The position numbers and the translations under genes are program-made. A model generated the notes under the pieces. That model was given only the letters and a program-made list of their open reading frames with translations. It had not been told where the DNA came from and ran no database searches. Below, in pieces: positions 37,872 to 48,608 of a stretch of 64,000 nt of DNA. Every line of letters starts with the position of its first letter. Within the stretch, counting starts at the first letter, position 1. This DNA comes from Parascedosporium putredinis (Eukaryota > Ascomycota > Sordariomycetes > Microascales > Microascaceae), in NCBI GenBank assembly GCA_949357655.1, contig CASHTG010000017.1:2470419-2534418 (forward strand), written 5' to 3'.

Positions 37872-40022
37872 ATATGCACGAGCGTACTTCAGGCGGAGTA
37901 CCCTTGGGAAATAGAATTCCATTGTACATCATCGTAGACATAGTCGAATGAAGAATACTGGTCGAATTCACTCGCATTTTACCCCATTGCAGTCACTCAA
38001 ATCCTTGAGCCAAATCCCGAGTAGGAAGTCTTGGGGGGGTACTACAACGGGCGAATCCTTGGCCCCTCGCCAATTCACCGTCTCCTTGCCATCTTGGTTT
38101 TTATCCATCATGGTTCTCAACGCTTAGCAGGGGTCACCCGTTCCAGTGCATATGTTCCTACGCTGATGTGCAGCCCTATTGTCGCCGAAAAATGGGGAAA
38201 GCTAGGATCACCGAACCTGAGAATTCTGCCATAGCCGGCATACATCCAACGCTGCCTTATTCGGAATCGTCGTCGCATTTCAGCAAGGCCATGCAGGGCT
38301 TACACAGTTATTTCCACCAGAGATGCTCAAGAGGCAGCCGGCGCAGTCTCTACCTCTATTATGACCACTAGGTCTCAAATAACAGTTGACTTGAGCCGCC
38401 CTTCGAAGCCTATATTTACTCTTCCGTGAGTCAATACTAAAATGGGAGAATGTCGATCAAGTCCTCATCATCAACCCATGCCTATAGCTCAGCCAAGACC
38501 ATCCGATAAGCGTATCTCGATGCACACAGCTTATGGCATTCACCTGTTTAGAACCCCAAGAGTTTCTAGCATCTACCTCGAGCCTCAGATCTCTCTACCA
38601 ATCCCTTAATGGCACATTCTAGATCATGTCCCTTACCTGCCAACCAGTGAACAAGGGGATGTCTAAGCAGCGCATGGTCCTACCCTCTCGATGATAGAGG
38701 AGACGGAAAGATGGCCCTGCTTCAGACATGCACTTAGAATAAGCTCGAGCAATATACTGGCTAACCTGTAAAGCAAGCATGTTAGCACAGACAAGGTGGT
38801 GTCTTATATGCCACCCTCTCCACATACACAACCTGAATTTGCCGAAACTTTAGATATTCTTGATAATCCAAAAACCCGCGCCCACTATCCTAATACTCTG
38901 CAGCGCTACGACAAATCCCATCCCGTTCCAGCTATGTCTCCGTCCACCAAAAGTCCCACAGTTCAGGTGCCTCTTTCGCGTATGCTTTCTCTGCCCAGTC
39001 TGCCGAAGAAGGCCGTTTCCATGAGTGAAGCGGCATCTTGATGGACAGCCAAATTAAAAACCTGGTCAAATGGGATCGCCGACTACAATTTGAGCCACCG
39101 ATCTCAGCAACAAAGATTGAAACGCAGAGAGTGAGCACCTAGTTATTGCAGTGCTGCAATAACCTGATCTCAATCGCCCTTCGTTCTCTCATCATATTAT
39201 AGTCGAGTTACATATACGAACTCTAATGTACTGGACCGCTGGTGGTAGACCGGACTGGTAGTGGACAAGTTCACGAAATTTCACTCTCGACACAATCTTG
39301 CGAAACACGCAAGGTTTTCAAATACACCCTACAGCTTTAGCTTTATGAGAGACGTGAAACTTTGAAAGGCTTGCCTTCACTGAGGGACCTTACTAATACT
39401 GACCGGGATATCTGCTCGTCTTGTGCATCATACGGATCGCGGCGCCGAGAGCATCCTCCTCGTATTATTTGTCCATCACCAGCAAGTCCGCCGCCAAATC
39501 CACTAGTTCTCCGGCAGACAAGCACCACGGCCCTAGATTCGTGATGAAGCGAGATATAGTGAAGGCGACACCCCAGCATTAGTTGAGCCTGTTGAATTAG
39601 TTTGCCCTGGCATGGTGTGCGATTGTGCCGAATTAATGTGGAAGGGTAACATAGACAGGATCCATAAAGGATCCATGCCTCCGCCAGATGCTTACTACAT
39701 GGCACTGATGGCAAGGCCCTTTCAACTCTCAAAGAGGCACATTACGAAAATGTCGTGGGTGAGACCCTAGACAAATCTTACAATATATATTCAATGCAGC
39801 GTTCTTTACGAAGCCGTTCAAGTTGTAACCATCGGTCGTCATTCTAGCTATATATATATATATACCCAAAATGACGGCTATGTACATCCCAAAATACGTC
39901 ATGAAAGACCTTCGTATTTGACATGTCCAGGACATCTAGAGAAGGAATCCAAAAGCCTTCATGATGGCCCTCGGCAACCTCTACTGCTCTGTCATCCAAG
40001 AAGCATCCGGGAATACCCCGAT
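37872..40022. other. 2.2-kb region, possibly with a decayed minus-strand gene
   Basis: No gene can be supported. On the minus strand, 38619-38780 reads VSQYIARAYSKCMSEAGPSF with AG before and GTAAGG after it. About 38000-38115 minus reads NWRGAKDSPVVVPPQDFLLG. These look coding but match no family I know and do not connect. A short AT tract lies at about 39849-39864. It could be a decayed gene or an unrecognised one. Confidence 0.35.
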
Positions 40023-41004
40023 CTAGTCCGATTTCATTGTAATAATCTTGCCTTCGGCGTCAAACTTGATTTCCTTGACTTTGACGCTTCTCAGGTGGTC
40101 CACACCCTTGCTTAGTTCACAGTCGTGATAGAAAAGCCACCACTTCCCGTTGAACTCAACAATGGAGTGGTGAGTAGTCCAGCCGAGAACGGGCTCTAAA
40201 ATCCTGCCTGCGTATGTAAAGGGCCCGACTGGGCTGGTCCCCGTGGCATAGGCTAAGTAATGGGTATCTCCTGTTGAGTACGAGAAGTGGTAAAGACCAT
40301 CCTTCTTATATAGCCATGCAGCCTCGAAAATCGACGGTCATGATCGTCGGCGGGAATAGGTTTTCCAGTCTCGGGGCAAAGGATCTCAACCTCCTGTACC
40401 TCGCCTTGGAACTGGAGCATGTCGTCCGTGAGCTTAGCAACTCGAGGGGCGAGAGCAAACTTGTCGTCGCCGCTAGGTTCTTTCGGACCTTGCCAGTCTT
40501 GATCGTAGATGTTGTTGCCCTTTTGGTAGCACTGAAGCTGTCCTCCCCAGAGCCCACCGAAATAGATATATGCTTGGCCATCGTCGTCGACAAAAACAGC
40601 GGGGTCAATGCTAAAGCTCCCTTTATGGGCTCGGGTTCCGGCGTGAAGGGGCCCTCGGGCTTGTTGCCAACGGCAACACCGATCCTGAAGATCCCTTCCT
40701 TATCCCGAGCAGGGAAGTAAAGGTAAAACTTCCCATTTTTAGTGGCGGCATCTGGTGCCCAGAGTTGCTTCGACACCCAGGGAATGTCCTCAGCCTTCAA
40801 GACAACGCCATGGTCAATGACAGGCTCGAGCGGGTCGAGGGAAGATGTGCTGAAGACATGATAATCAGCCATGTCGTACTGGTCGCCATTATCATTGAAT
40901 TGGATATCGGTCTCCCTATCATGGGAAGGATAGATATACACACGGCCATTAAAAGCATGAGCCGAGGGGTCGGCCGTGTATACATTGGTGATGAGAGGAG
41001 GCAT
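40023..41004 (-). CDS. Glycoside hydrolase family 43 enzyme (frame broken twice)
   Basis: GH43 enzymes are beta-xylosidases/alpha-L-arabinofuranosidases with a five-bladed propeller. Single exon, about 327 aa once two bases are restored (C-run 40619-40621 and A4 run 40327-40330). Catalytic features are the base Asp12 in NVYTADPSAHAF, the pKa-modulating Asp in KQLWAPDAATKNGKFYLYF, and the acid Glu in FEAAWLYKKDGLYHFSYS. There is no signal peptide, so it may act inside the cell on imported oligosaccharides. The start was chosen at 41004 (MPPLITNVY), where family similarity begins; in-frame codons to 41049 look like leader. Without correction the ORF ends around 40306 and loses the acid Glu. Confidence 0.87.
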
Positions 41005-41941
41005 TATGGTTAAAGCGTTTTGTGCACGGCTCGGTCTGACTAGGGACAAGTATTGTTTAAGGGTAACTCAGATGAAGAAAGAGTCAGTAGTCTTGGGAAT
41101 CCTAATCAACTCATCGTGGGCCACTCCAAGATATATACCCGAGTCGATAGCCCCGCTCTAAAGGTCATGTCTAGGTCTAGGGTAGCTTCGACGCCGATAT
41201 GTCCCTCGTCGTGACCTTGCGTCAGTTGATGGATGTTGGCCCGCCAAGATGGGTAACCTGAGCAGACTCTATTTAACCTGAGTAATTTAGCCGCTTTTAC
41301 CCCCGGGAGACACCCTCGGGTTGCCCTTGGCGGCTGGATCGATTCGAGAACCCCTCTATCCTTGTTCGCGCTGAAGTGAAATAACGAATGGCTCTCGTTG
41401 CACCCCATCCGGCTGAATGGTTCAAGGCATCGGCCGGTTCGGGGTTTGGAGCGACCAACGCTAACCTCGGGACTTTCAATCATGGGATGTAAAATGTTAG
41501 TTTCTAGCTTACGATTCTTCCCATTTCTATCATGGCGTCGAGCCATGGCGACAAACGGCGGCAAGAACACCAATTCATCCATGGAGGGCTATGGGCAAGC
41601 TCATTACATCGAAGCTAGGGCCGCCTTAACCCTCCGCTATACTATGGGTGTCATATCACGGAACGTCGTTGGCACGAATATGGGCCGGATGTGGACCGGA
41701 GTGGGTCACTTAACGGCTCATGAGGAGGAATGTGTATCGACATTCTTTGGATGAAGCATTTCACATCTAGTGCTAGCCAGCCGCTCGAGGCAGCTTCGTC
41801 TCCCAGCTACACCCACCTCATAGCTCAACCCACATTTTCACATCCTTCGCTACTTAGAAATAGAAAGTTCCATTCTCAGGTGTATTAATAGGCTCCGTCC
41901 CTTTGGAACATGTGCTGCCACTAGTGGACGATTGAAGGATT
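41005..41941. other. Intergenic region upstream of the GH43 gene
   Basis: Contains ORFs (41106-41582 minus, 41398-41754 plus) without recognisable content. Probably the GH43 promoter and the downstream flank of the next gene. Confidence 0.45.
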
Positions 41942-42939
41942 CTAATAATCCTGAATTCCCGTCTCCCCTTCCAGTAACTTCCTTTTAGGGTGAGTCTCCC
42001 ATACGAATTCGTCCCCTGTCTTGGTTACCCAAGTCGGCTCCTCATCATCAAACCAAGCATTTTCAGCATCCCGTCTTTCTAAGACATCGAGCTCCTCGTC
42101 TTTGTCAACTTCACAATAGTCAAACTCAGTATCTTCACCCTCGACAAATCGCTGGGCCAGAAAACTGTTCCAGAGGTAGTGTCCAGATTCTCTTGTAAGG
42201 GAATTCCAGTGCACTTCGGGCGATCCCCGACTACCACCAAGGAGGTTAAATGAAGGCTCGGAGGCGAGCCCATAAGCTAACGCACCGAAACATGGCCAGG
42301 CGACCGTGTCCTTGTCGAGACCCGAAGAGGTTGCGGAAGTGGACTTCGCCTCGCCTCTCCGCAGACCAGTCTCAAGAATGCGTGAGTAGCCCTTCGTCTG
42401 GGTGTCTAAGCACGCCTCTGCCGGTGTTTGGAATCTACGGATTAATTCCTCGTATAAGATAGGATCTAGAAAACCAGCACACAAGTTAAAAGAATGCAAA
42501 ATGGAAGGGAAAAAGGGAAAAAAGAAAGAAAAAAGGGTTCAAGACCTAACCGTAAGGACTGGCGAAGGTAACAGCACCAATGGGATAATTTGAAATAGGA
42601 AAACTAGGCAGATCATGAGGAACTCTCGTCACGTCACTGAGTAGACTGTTAATGGGCGGAGAAGAGGCTAGTTGATGAAAACGGCCTTTTCTCCTCGAAT
42701 AAAAAACCAAAAAACTATCCTTGAGACATACCAACAAATTCGTGCTCCAGGTCTTGGAAGTATTGTGGTGTTCGATTTAGATATTCTATTCTCCTGTTGC
42801 GCACTTTGACCCCTAAACCCCTAGGCAATGCACTTGATGATGGGCGATGTGAACGCTCACCAACGGGTGGATGTTGAGTCTTGAGGCTCTTAGGCCTCGC
42901 CCCGTCAGGCCTGTTCTGGGCTTGTGTTTCATGGTCCAT
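41942..42939 (-). CDS. CCDC97/DUF2052-domain protein
   Basis: Conserved eukaryotic protein; CCDC97 has been linked to the spliceosomal SF3B complex, but its role here is inferred only from family. Three exons, 42939-42732, 42667-42551 and 42465-41942, join in phase (introns 64 and 85 nt) to 282 aa. DUF2052 hallmarks are NRRIEYLNRTPQYFQDLEHEF, then DPILYEELIRRFQTPAE, the C-terminal acidic block FVEGEDTEFDYCEVDKDEELD and RDAENAWFDDEEP. No frame break is seen. The start is 164 nt from the SSK1-like gene, divergent. Confidence 0.85.
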
Positions 42940-43103
42940 TGGTAGTGGATGGTGTACGGAGGCGTTTATTCTTGCCTGCTGCTTTGAGACCAGCTCTCAC
43001 GATTGTCGAATATTCTGATCCGACCGAAGGGTCCCAGTAAAATGAGGCAAAGGGTTGTAACTAACAAGAACCTCTTACCATTTTAGGAGAGCAGAATCCC
43101 GTA

Positions 43104-43988
43104 ATGACGACCGCCAATACTCATCCAACATCCATTCCACCCGAAGTTCCACCGGCTCAGGCTTCTACGCCACCCGCACGCACAGGATCGCCGCGCCCTT
43201 TAAAGAAAAAAATCAAGAAAGTGATAGAGAAGCAAAAGCCACCAGTCCCGCCTATCAATGTTCTCCTTGTAGAGGACAACCCAATCAATCTTAAACTTCT
43301 TGAAGCTTTTGCTAAGGGCCTGAAGGTCCGTTGGCAAAGCGCAATGAACGGTCGTGATGCGGTTACAAAGTGGCGAGGGGGGTTCCATCTCGTTTTAATG
43401 GATATTCAACTTCCCGTCATGAATGGCCTCGAGGCCACACGTGAGATTCGCCGCTTGGAACGAGTCAACTCTATAGGAGTGTTCTCCTCGCCTGTTGGGA
43501 AAGAACTTGGCGAAGAAGGTGGTATCTTGGAGGATGATCGCCTGGCCAACATACATATGTTCAAAAGTCCCGTCATCATTGTTGCTCTCACCGCTAGCTC
43601 GTTACAGAGTGACAGACATGAGGCTCTCGCCGCAGGGTGTAACGACTTTATTACCAAGGTATTCCCTCTACTCACCCACCGAGATTAAACCGATCACCAT
43701 CCTTCACGATAGTTTTCCCTTTTGTCATCTTTCTCATGTTCGCAAAAGAGTGCATCCTTCCTATGAACTAGCCCCGGCTAACTTTAGCATCAGCCTGTCA
43801 GCTTCCCATGGCTCGAAACTAAGGTACGTGAATGGGGCTGCATGCAAGCACTTATCGACTTCGACGGTTGGCGAAAATGGAAGGATTTCTCTCAAGAGAA
43901 GGAAAAGGACGACGCCGCTAGAAAGGCCGCGAGCACAAAGTCTAAAGCGAAGAAACATCGGACGCCCTACACAACATCCGCGAGTTAA
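43104..43988 (+). CDS. SSK1: SSK1-like response regulator, receiver part only
   Basis: SSK1 relays the phosphorelay to the HOG MAP-kinase cascade in osmotic stress. Exons 43104-43658 and 43794-43988 give 249 aa. Receiver residues are Glu57-Asp58 (LLVEDN), phospho-acceptor Asp100 (LVLMDIQLP), Thr163 (VALTASS) and Lys185 (FITK, spliced to P). The SSK1-type insertion RRLERVNSIGVFSS and the C-terminal REWGCMQALIDFDGW are present. SSK1 of related fungi is several hundred residues longer at the N-terminus, and that part is not here. A good 3' splice site (CTAAC...TTTTAG at about 43087), followed in frame by EQNPVMTTANTH, suggests the ATG at 43104 is internal and that upstream exons are missing or displaced by the divergent neighbour. 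Alternatively it is a truncated duplicate. Confidence 0.85.
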
Positions 43989-44927
43989 CGCTACACTCCT
44001 CGGGGCTATAGCGGAGATTGCGCGATTGCTTCGGGTCTAAGAACTCTACTCAATGGCAAGGCGAAAGAAAACTGTATCAGATATGGATTAAGCTAAGCGC
44101 CAAGCATCTACATCGAACTTCCGTTCTACTAAGCGTCTCTCTTCCCCCGGCAAAACCAAAAAAAAAAAAAACAAAGAAAACGCCTACCCCTGCCAACGTA
44201 ACCTCCTAATCCTCGAAATATGGGCTAGATACCAAAACCACTGCCCCCTTCCCCGCTTGTCCTTCAAAAATAGAAACGAATATTTGGCCAATAAAATATT
44301 ATGGAGAAAAAGTTTTGTAGTGGAGGGTACTCTCCACCCGTATGTAAATGCCCCTAATAGTTCTGTATCATGTCAGTGTTGAATATGTTGTTACTGGATC
44401 AAAGAAAGCATTGGCTAACTCGCCGGACCTTGCTAGTGAGACCTTATACAAAGTCGCTCACAGCTTGACTTCCATTACGATCAACAAGATGAATTCAAGA
44501 AAAAATATCAATTATACATAAGGTTTAATATATTATATCTATTCTATATAGTTTTAAACCCATGATAAATTGAAGGTTTTATCCCTCCTATGAATTTTAG
44601 TATCTTCAATTAGATCAAGGATAGACAGAGGCGAGGGAGTATTTGCTTGGTACTAAGAGGCGTTTGACTGATGTACATCTCCCCGGCAACAACGAAAGGT
44701 GGCTCGTCACGTGATTGATAATTTTGCACGACATGTGACCAAACTCGAAGGTCCACAAGTAACGCCAAATTTTCCATACCTATCTTTCTTCTCTTACCTC
44801 CCAAGGGTGCTATCGGTAGCCTCCCTATCGTTACGCTTCCTTCTGCCCTACATATAAGAGGAAAGTACACGGAGTTTCGATTCTATTGCCGGTTTCATGC
44901 GAGCAGTCGAAACTGTCTCTCAGCATC
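43989..44927. other. Intergenic region between the SSK1-like gene and BOT1
   Basis: Contains an A12 run near 44159-44170 and an AT-rich patch about 44500-44600. No gene seen. Confidence 0.5.
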
Positions 44928-46071
44928 ATGGCACCTACTCCGATTACCCCAACCATCACGCAGGCTTTTCACTCTCTGTCCAAGACCACCCGGGGCGCTC
45001 GACAGTTTACGACGAGTCGGTGCCACAGTGAAGTGAGTCGGCAGCGCAGAGAAATGTTCGAATGGCTGAAGACTCTAGAGAGAGACGTCTCCAAAAACCC
45101 CAAAGGCTCTCACTACCTCGGCGGATACGATCAGCCGTTCCCACAGAACCCCTTATTTCGCAGCCAGCCTGTGCTAGATGAAGGTGCAAGGGAGCTAATC
45201 TGGAGGAGGTCAAAGAAGAACGGAGAGCCATTAAAGGTAGTTTCCGCTGATTTAGGAGTGGATGTGAGGCGCGTTGCTGCAGTCGTTCGACTGAAGGAGG
45301 TGGAGAAGCGATGGATCTCTGAGGTAAGAGTTTTTCGATCGTCCTTGGCTCCGCCAGACACCATCTTGCTCAATGATGAATGCTTCTTTTTCGATTAGTC
45401 TTGAAGACAATCCACATGGTTACAAACAGTTGCGAGCCTCTCTGAGAGTATATGGCTGCTTTATGTTTCAAATACCTAGTCAAGGGTCCGCAATCAATCT
45501 TTGCTAACTTGCTATGTCCGCCGATGCAGGGAAACGTCTCGCGAAACCTTATGCGAAAGCGATCTTAAATATGCTACCAAAAACGTCATATCCCTTCGAA
45601 GGCCCAAAGCCGACTCATGAGCCAATCAACGATATACACGTCCACGGCTACACAATGCAACAAGTATTTCTCCCCACATCTGAATCACGGTGCTTCACGC
45701 GGCAAGATGCCGCGAAAGCCTTTCACCGAACCATGCTGCCCGCGGAGAAGCGATCGCAGCACCCCGAACTCATTGCAATGGTTAAAGACGTTCTAGCGGG
45801 TGCAAACAGGACTCGCAGTGCGGAAATGTTCATTGCTACGGCGAGGGAATCTGAGCAAGATCTTGTGAGGCAGGCTGAAGAAAATGCCAAACGCGATGCA
45901 GCTAGAACTATGAAAGTTCACTCAGATAGGTTTGAGTTCCGAATCCAAACATTCAACTCAGAGAGAGTGGGGCCTGCTGGCCGGTCGAGAGATGCTGTTG
46001 GCTGGAGGTATGGTGCCCCGTTGGATGATAGGAAGAGAGAGAAGATCAAAATTCCCACTCAAGTCCCATAA
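44928..46071 (+). CDS. BOT1: Mitochondrial small-subunit ribosomal protein mS45 (Bot1/MRPS35 family)
   Basis: Fungal mitochondrial ribosome component (eukaryotic mitochondrial regulator family). Exons 44928-45323 and 45530-46071 flank a 206-nt intron; about 312 aa. The N-terminus is a typical presequence (basic and hydroxylated, no acids to about residue 40). Landmarks are RQRREMFEWLK, NPLFRSQPVLDE, VDVRRVAAVVRLKEVEKRW, then GKRLAKPYAKAILNMLPKT, TSESRCFTRQDAAKAFH and VGWRYGAPLDDRK. The splice join (GAG to GG-AAA-CGT) is one base short of frame, fitting one G lost at 45530-45531. The start is the ATG that opens the presequence; an earlier in-frame TTG was ignored. Confidence 0.87.
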
Positions 46072-46518
46072 ATACTTGATGGGGATTGCTCTGTGTAAAT
46101 CCCAGGGGTCGTCCCCTGGACATGTAAGACTAGAGAAGCGCAAACCTAGCTGTATTATTAGAAAGTAAAGGCTTTCAGTTTTATAAAAGAAAGGACTGTA
46201 ATAGTTCACTTGAGATCACATCCATATTCTGGCGCCTACAACTCTAGTAGAGGCATTCTTTCTGTCGCGAGACGCACTTTAAGACAATGGTGCTGTTTGA
46301 GTGCATCGATTGGATAAGCCCACGCTTTGCTGACTTGGCACCGGTCTATTCAAGTTTTCTTCGATCGACTCCTCTCATTTCAACCGTGGGTGGCGGCCAA
46401 ACCCCATTTTTGTCCATGCATGTCCTTTCACCTCAGAACGGGTCTTTATCATTCAGCTTGTCCATACCGCCCACTCTCCCCGCAAATATAACAACGGCCG
46501 AGCTTAGGCACTGTCAAC
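46072..46518. other. Intergenic region, BOT1 to the MARVEL gene
   Basis: No gene supported. Confidence 0.5.
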
Positions 46519-47145
46519 ATGAATATTCGCAGCCTTAGTAGTAGCTATCTAGTGTTCTCCGCTTTACACATTGTCCTCTTCACAATGGCCATCGTTTCGG
46601 CAGCCTTGTATGGCATAGATCTCGCAAATCGCAGCCCACAGAATAATCCTAAAGGTAGTCGGTGGATTTTCGCGGAGGTAGTTGCTGGTCTTTCTGCTAT
46701 AACATCGGTTTTATACCTGATACCGGACATCTTGCGCTCCATGTGTGTCTGGATATGGGACTTGGTCCTCTTTATTCTCTGGATATCGCTTTTCGGAGTC
46801 TTTGGAAAGGTTCGATTGTCCCCCACCTTTTTCTATCTTATAATATTTTACAATCAGGATACCCTGATCAGCCACCTCCCTGTGCACGAGGTCACTGGCA
46901 AGATTACCCGGCTTGTTTACCAAACTGTCCCTTGCGGAGTATTCGTTAATCGAGATCATTTCCAGATGTTTATCCATGAGCCGGTGGCCGACCATAACAG
47001 CTCTCTCCACCGTATGAAGGCCGCCGTGTGGGTTGATCTAGCCAACGCCATCCTTTGGCTAGTGGCCACGCTGGCCACCGCAACCTACTGGTGGGGGCAC
47101 AAGGAACGAAGGAGTCGGTTCACTGGTAGGGCCAGCTTATACTAG
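46519..47145 (+). CDS. MARVEL-domain four-helix membrane protein
   Basis: Small fungal membrane protein with four predicted helices: LVFSALHIVLFTMAIVSAAL (about 11-30), AEVVAGLSAITSVLYLIPDI, WIWDLVLFILWISLFGVF, and VDLANAILWLVATLATATYWW near the end. Function in membrane organisation is inferred from the fold. A likely intron of 156 nt (46810-46965, GTTCGA...CCAG) joins GK to MFIHEPVADHNS. It is a multiple of three and stop-free, so the unspliced ORF of 208 aa is also possible. Splicing gives 156 aa and matches the usual layout of this family. No frame break is seen. Confidence 0.8.
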   Translation: MNIRSLSSSYLVFSALHIVLFTMAIVSAALYGIDLANRSPQNNPKGSRWIFAEVVAGLSAITSVLYLIPDILRSMCVWIWDLVLFILWISLFGVFGKVRLSPTFFYLIIFYNQDTLISHLPVHEVTGKITRLVYQTVPCGVFVNRDHFQMFIHEPVADHNSSLHRMKAAVWVDLANAILWLVATLATATYWWGHKERRSRFTGRASLY

Positions 47146-48608
47146 CTCAAAAACAAACAGATGACCACGCCCTGCCGCCTCTCAGCTTAATGATAATTTT
47201 GGCAAGCGCTCTAAAGTAGTGCAAATATACCCGGGGTTCAAGTCTATGAGTCCCAAGCGTGTTTCCTTTCCAGGCTCAGGGTCCTTGCCCCAAAGGTCTA
47301 TCATGCGGATGATGGAGAGATCCTGGAGGGCAACTCGCTCGCCGTGTTTGCCATCTATAAAGAGACCCTCCCCTTCAGCCCACTCCCATTATTGCTAATC
47401 TCTTTGCTCGGTCGTATCAAGATCTTTCGAGGAATACTCCAATCCGAAGCGGGATATATGTCACAGTTTAGGCGGACTCTCAACAATCCCGAGCGGTTTT
47501 AAGTTGGGGACAAGGTGGTCTTGAGAAAGTATGCATGCAATTCACACATGCACAGCTTGTGGTGTGGAGTAACAAAATCTGGTTTCTAAACTAAATGTCC
47601 TGACCCCTGATGTGTGGTGATAGACTTCTGAGACTCTCCCATCTTAAGCTAGCGGCTTCTCGAGGCACATACGAAGTAATAGCTGGATGTATGGCGCAAG
47701 TACGAAGGCTTCCATAGTAATTATTAATACCCCAACTTTGGATTTGTTTCGTTCAGCTTTCAATGCCAAGCATGGGAATCGTTCCGAACAAGCGCTTATT
47801 GCGCCAGGGCCCACTCACCTGCAGTCATGACGTATGTGGCTCGCGGCTCATCCTTGTTTGAAAGAAGTTGGCACTTGCCCTTCAGCAAGGACCTTAAGAT
47901 ATTGCAAAGAGAGTCGCATCAACTGTATTATATCAAATCCTAGTGAGTATTTTTTTAATTACATTTGTGATATTGTGCATTAAACTTTATGAGTCTAGTA
48001 ACAAACATCAACAAACTTGTATTTAAAACCACTATTAGACTTATAAATTTTAAGAGGTTTAAGATAGGGAATCTATGATTCCTCACCAGGTTACCGAGGT
48101 AATACGGAGAGTAAAGATAAAGCACAAGCCATCCATTCCATTGAATTCGCTGGGACTATATCATTACAGGCGCCTGTCGACATCCATTGACGGATCCATT
48201 GCATTGGATCTATGCTTAGATCATAAAAGTTCCTCCCCACTGTATGAGGATGTTGGAAACTGGGCCCTGACTAAAAGATATGGCCTCGCCACATCATCCC
48301 CTTGCTAGTAAAGGGTCTAGAATCAAACTCTTGGCCACTTGTTTCTCATCCCGCTTTTCTTCCGGAAGTGACGCCTTGACTCCTCACTCCACCCCTTGGC
48401 CCTCCGCCCTCCCTTGATCGCTCCGTCCCCTTATTACACCTGATTACCTGCACATTGCACTCAATGTGGCTTGAGAACATATTATATGTACTCACTTTTC
48501 GCAGCTTCTCTCTCGCCTTTTTACAAACCCCTAACCTTTACCGTTCGGGCCTAGAATACTTCGGACCATATGGGAGCTTTCAGGTAATGGCTCTACCTCA
48601 AGGCTCGG
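47146..48608. other. 1.5-kb gene-free region
   Basis: ORFs here (for example 48075-48308 plus) have no recognisable content. An AT-rich patch lies near 47950-48060. The right part is probably the promoter of the next gene. Confidence 0.4.

Noticed and set aside
39343..39732. 129-codon minus-strand ORF
   Set aside because: No recognisable content or splice context; a chance open frame.
41106..41582. 158-codon minus-strand ORF upstream of GH43
   Set aside because: Overlaps another long ORF on the plus strand and shows no family signature; probably promoter DNA.
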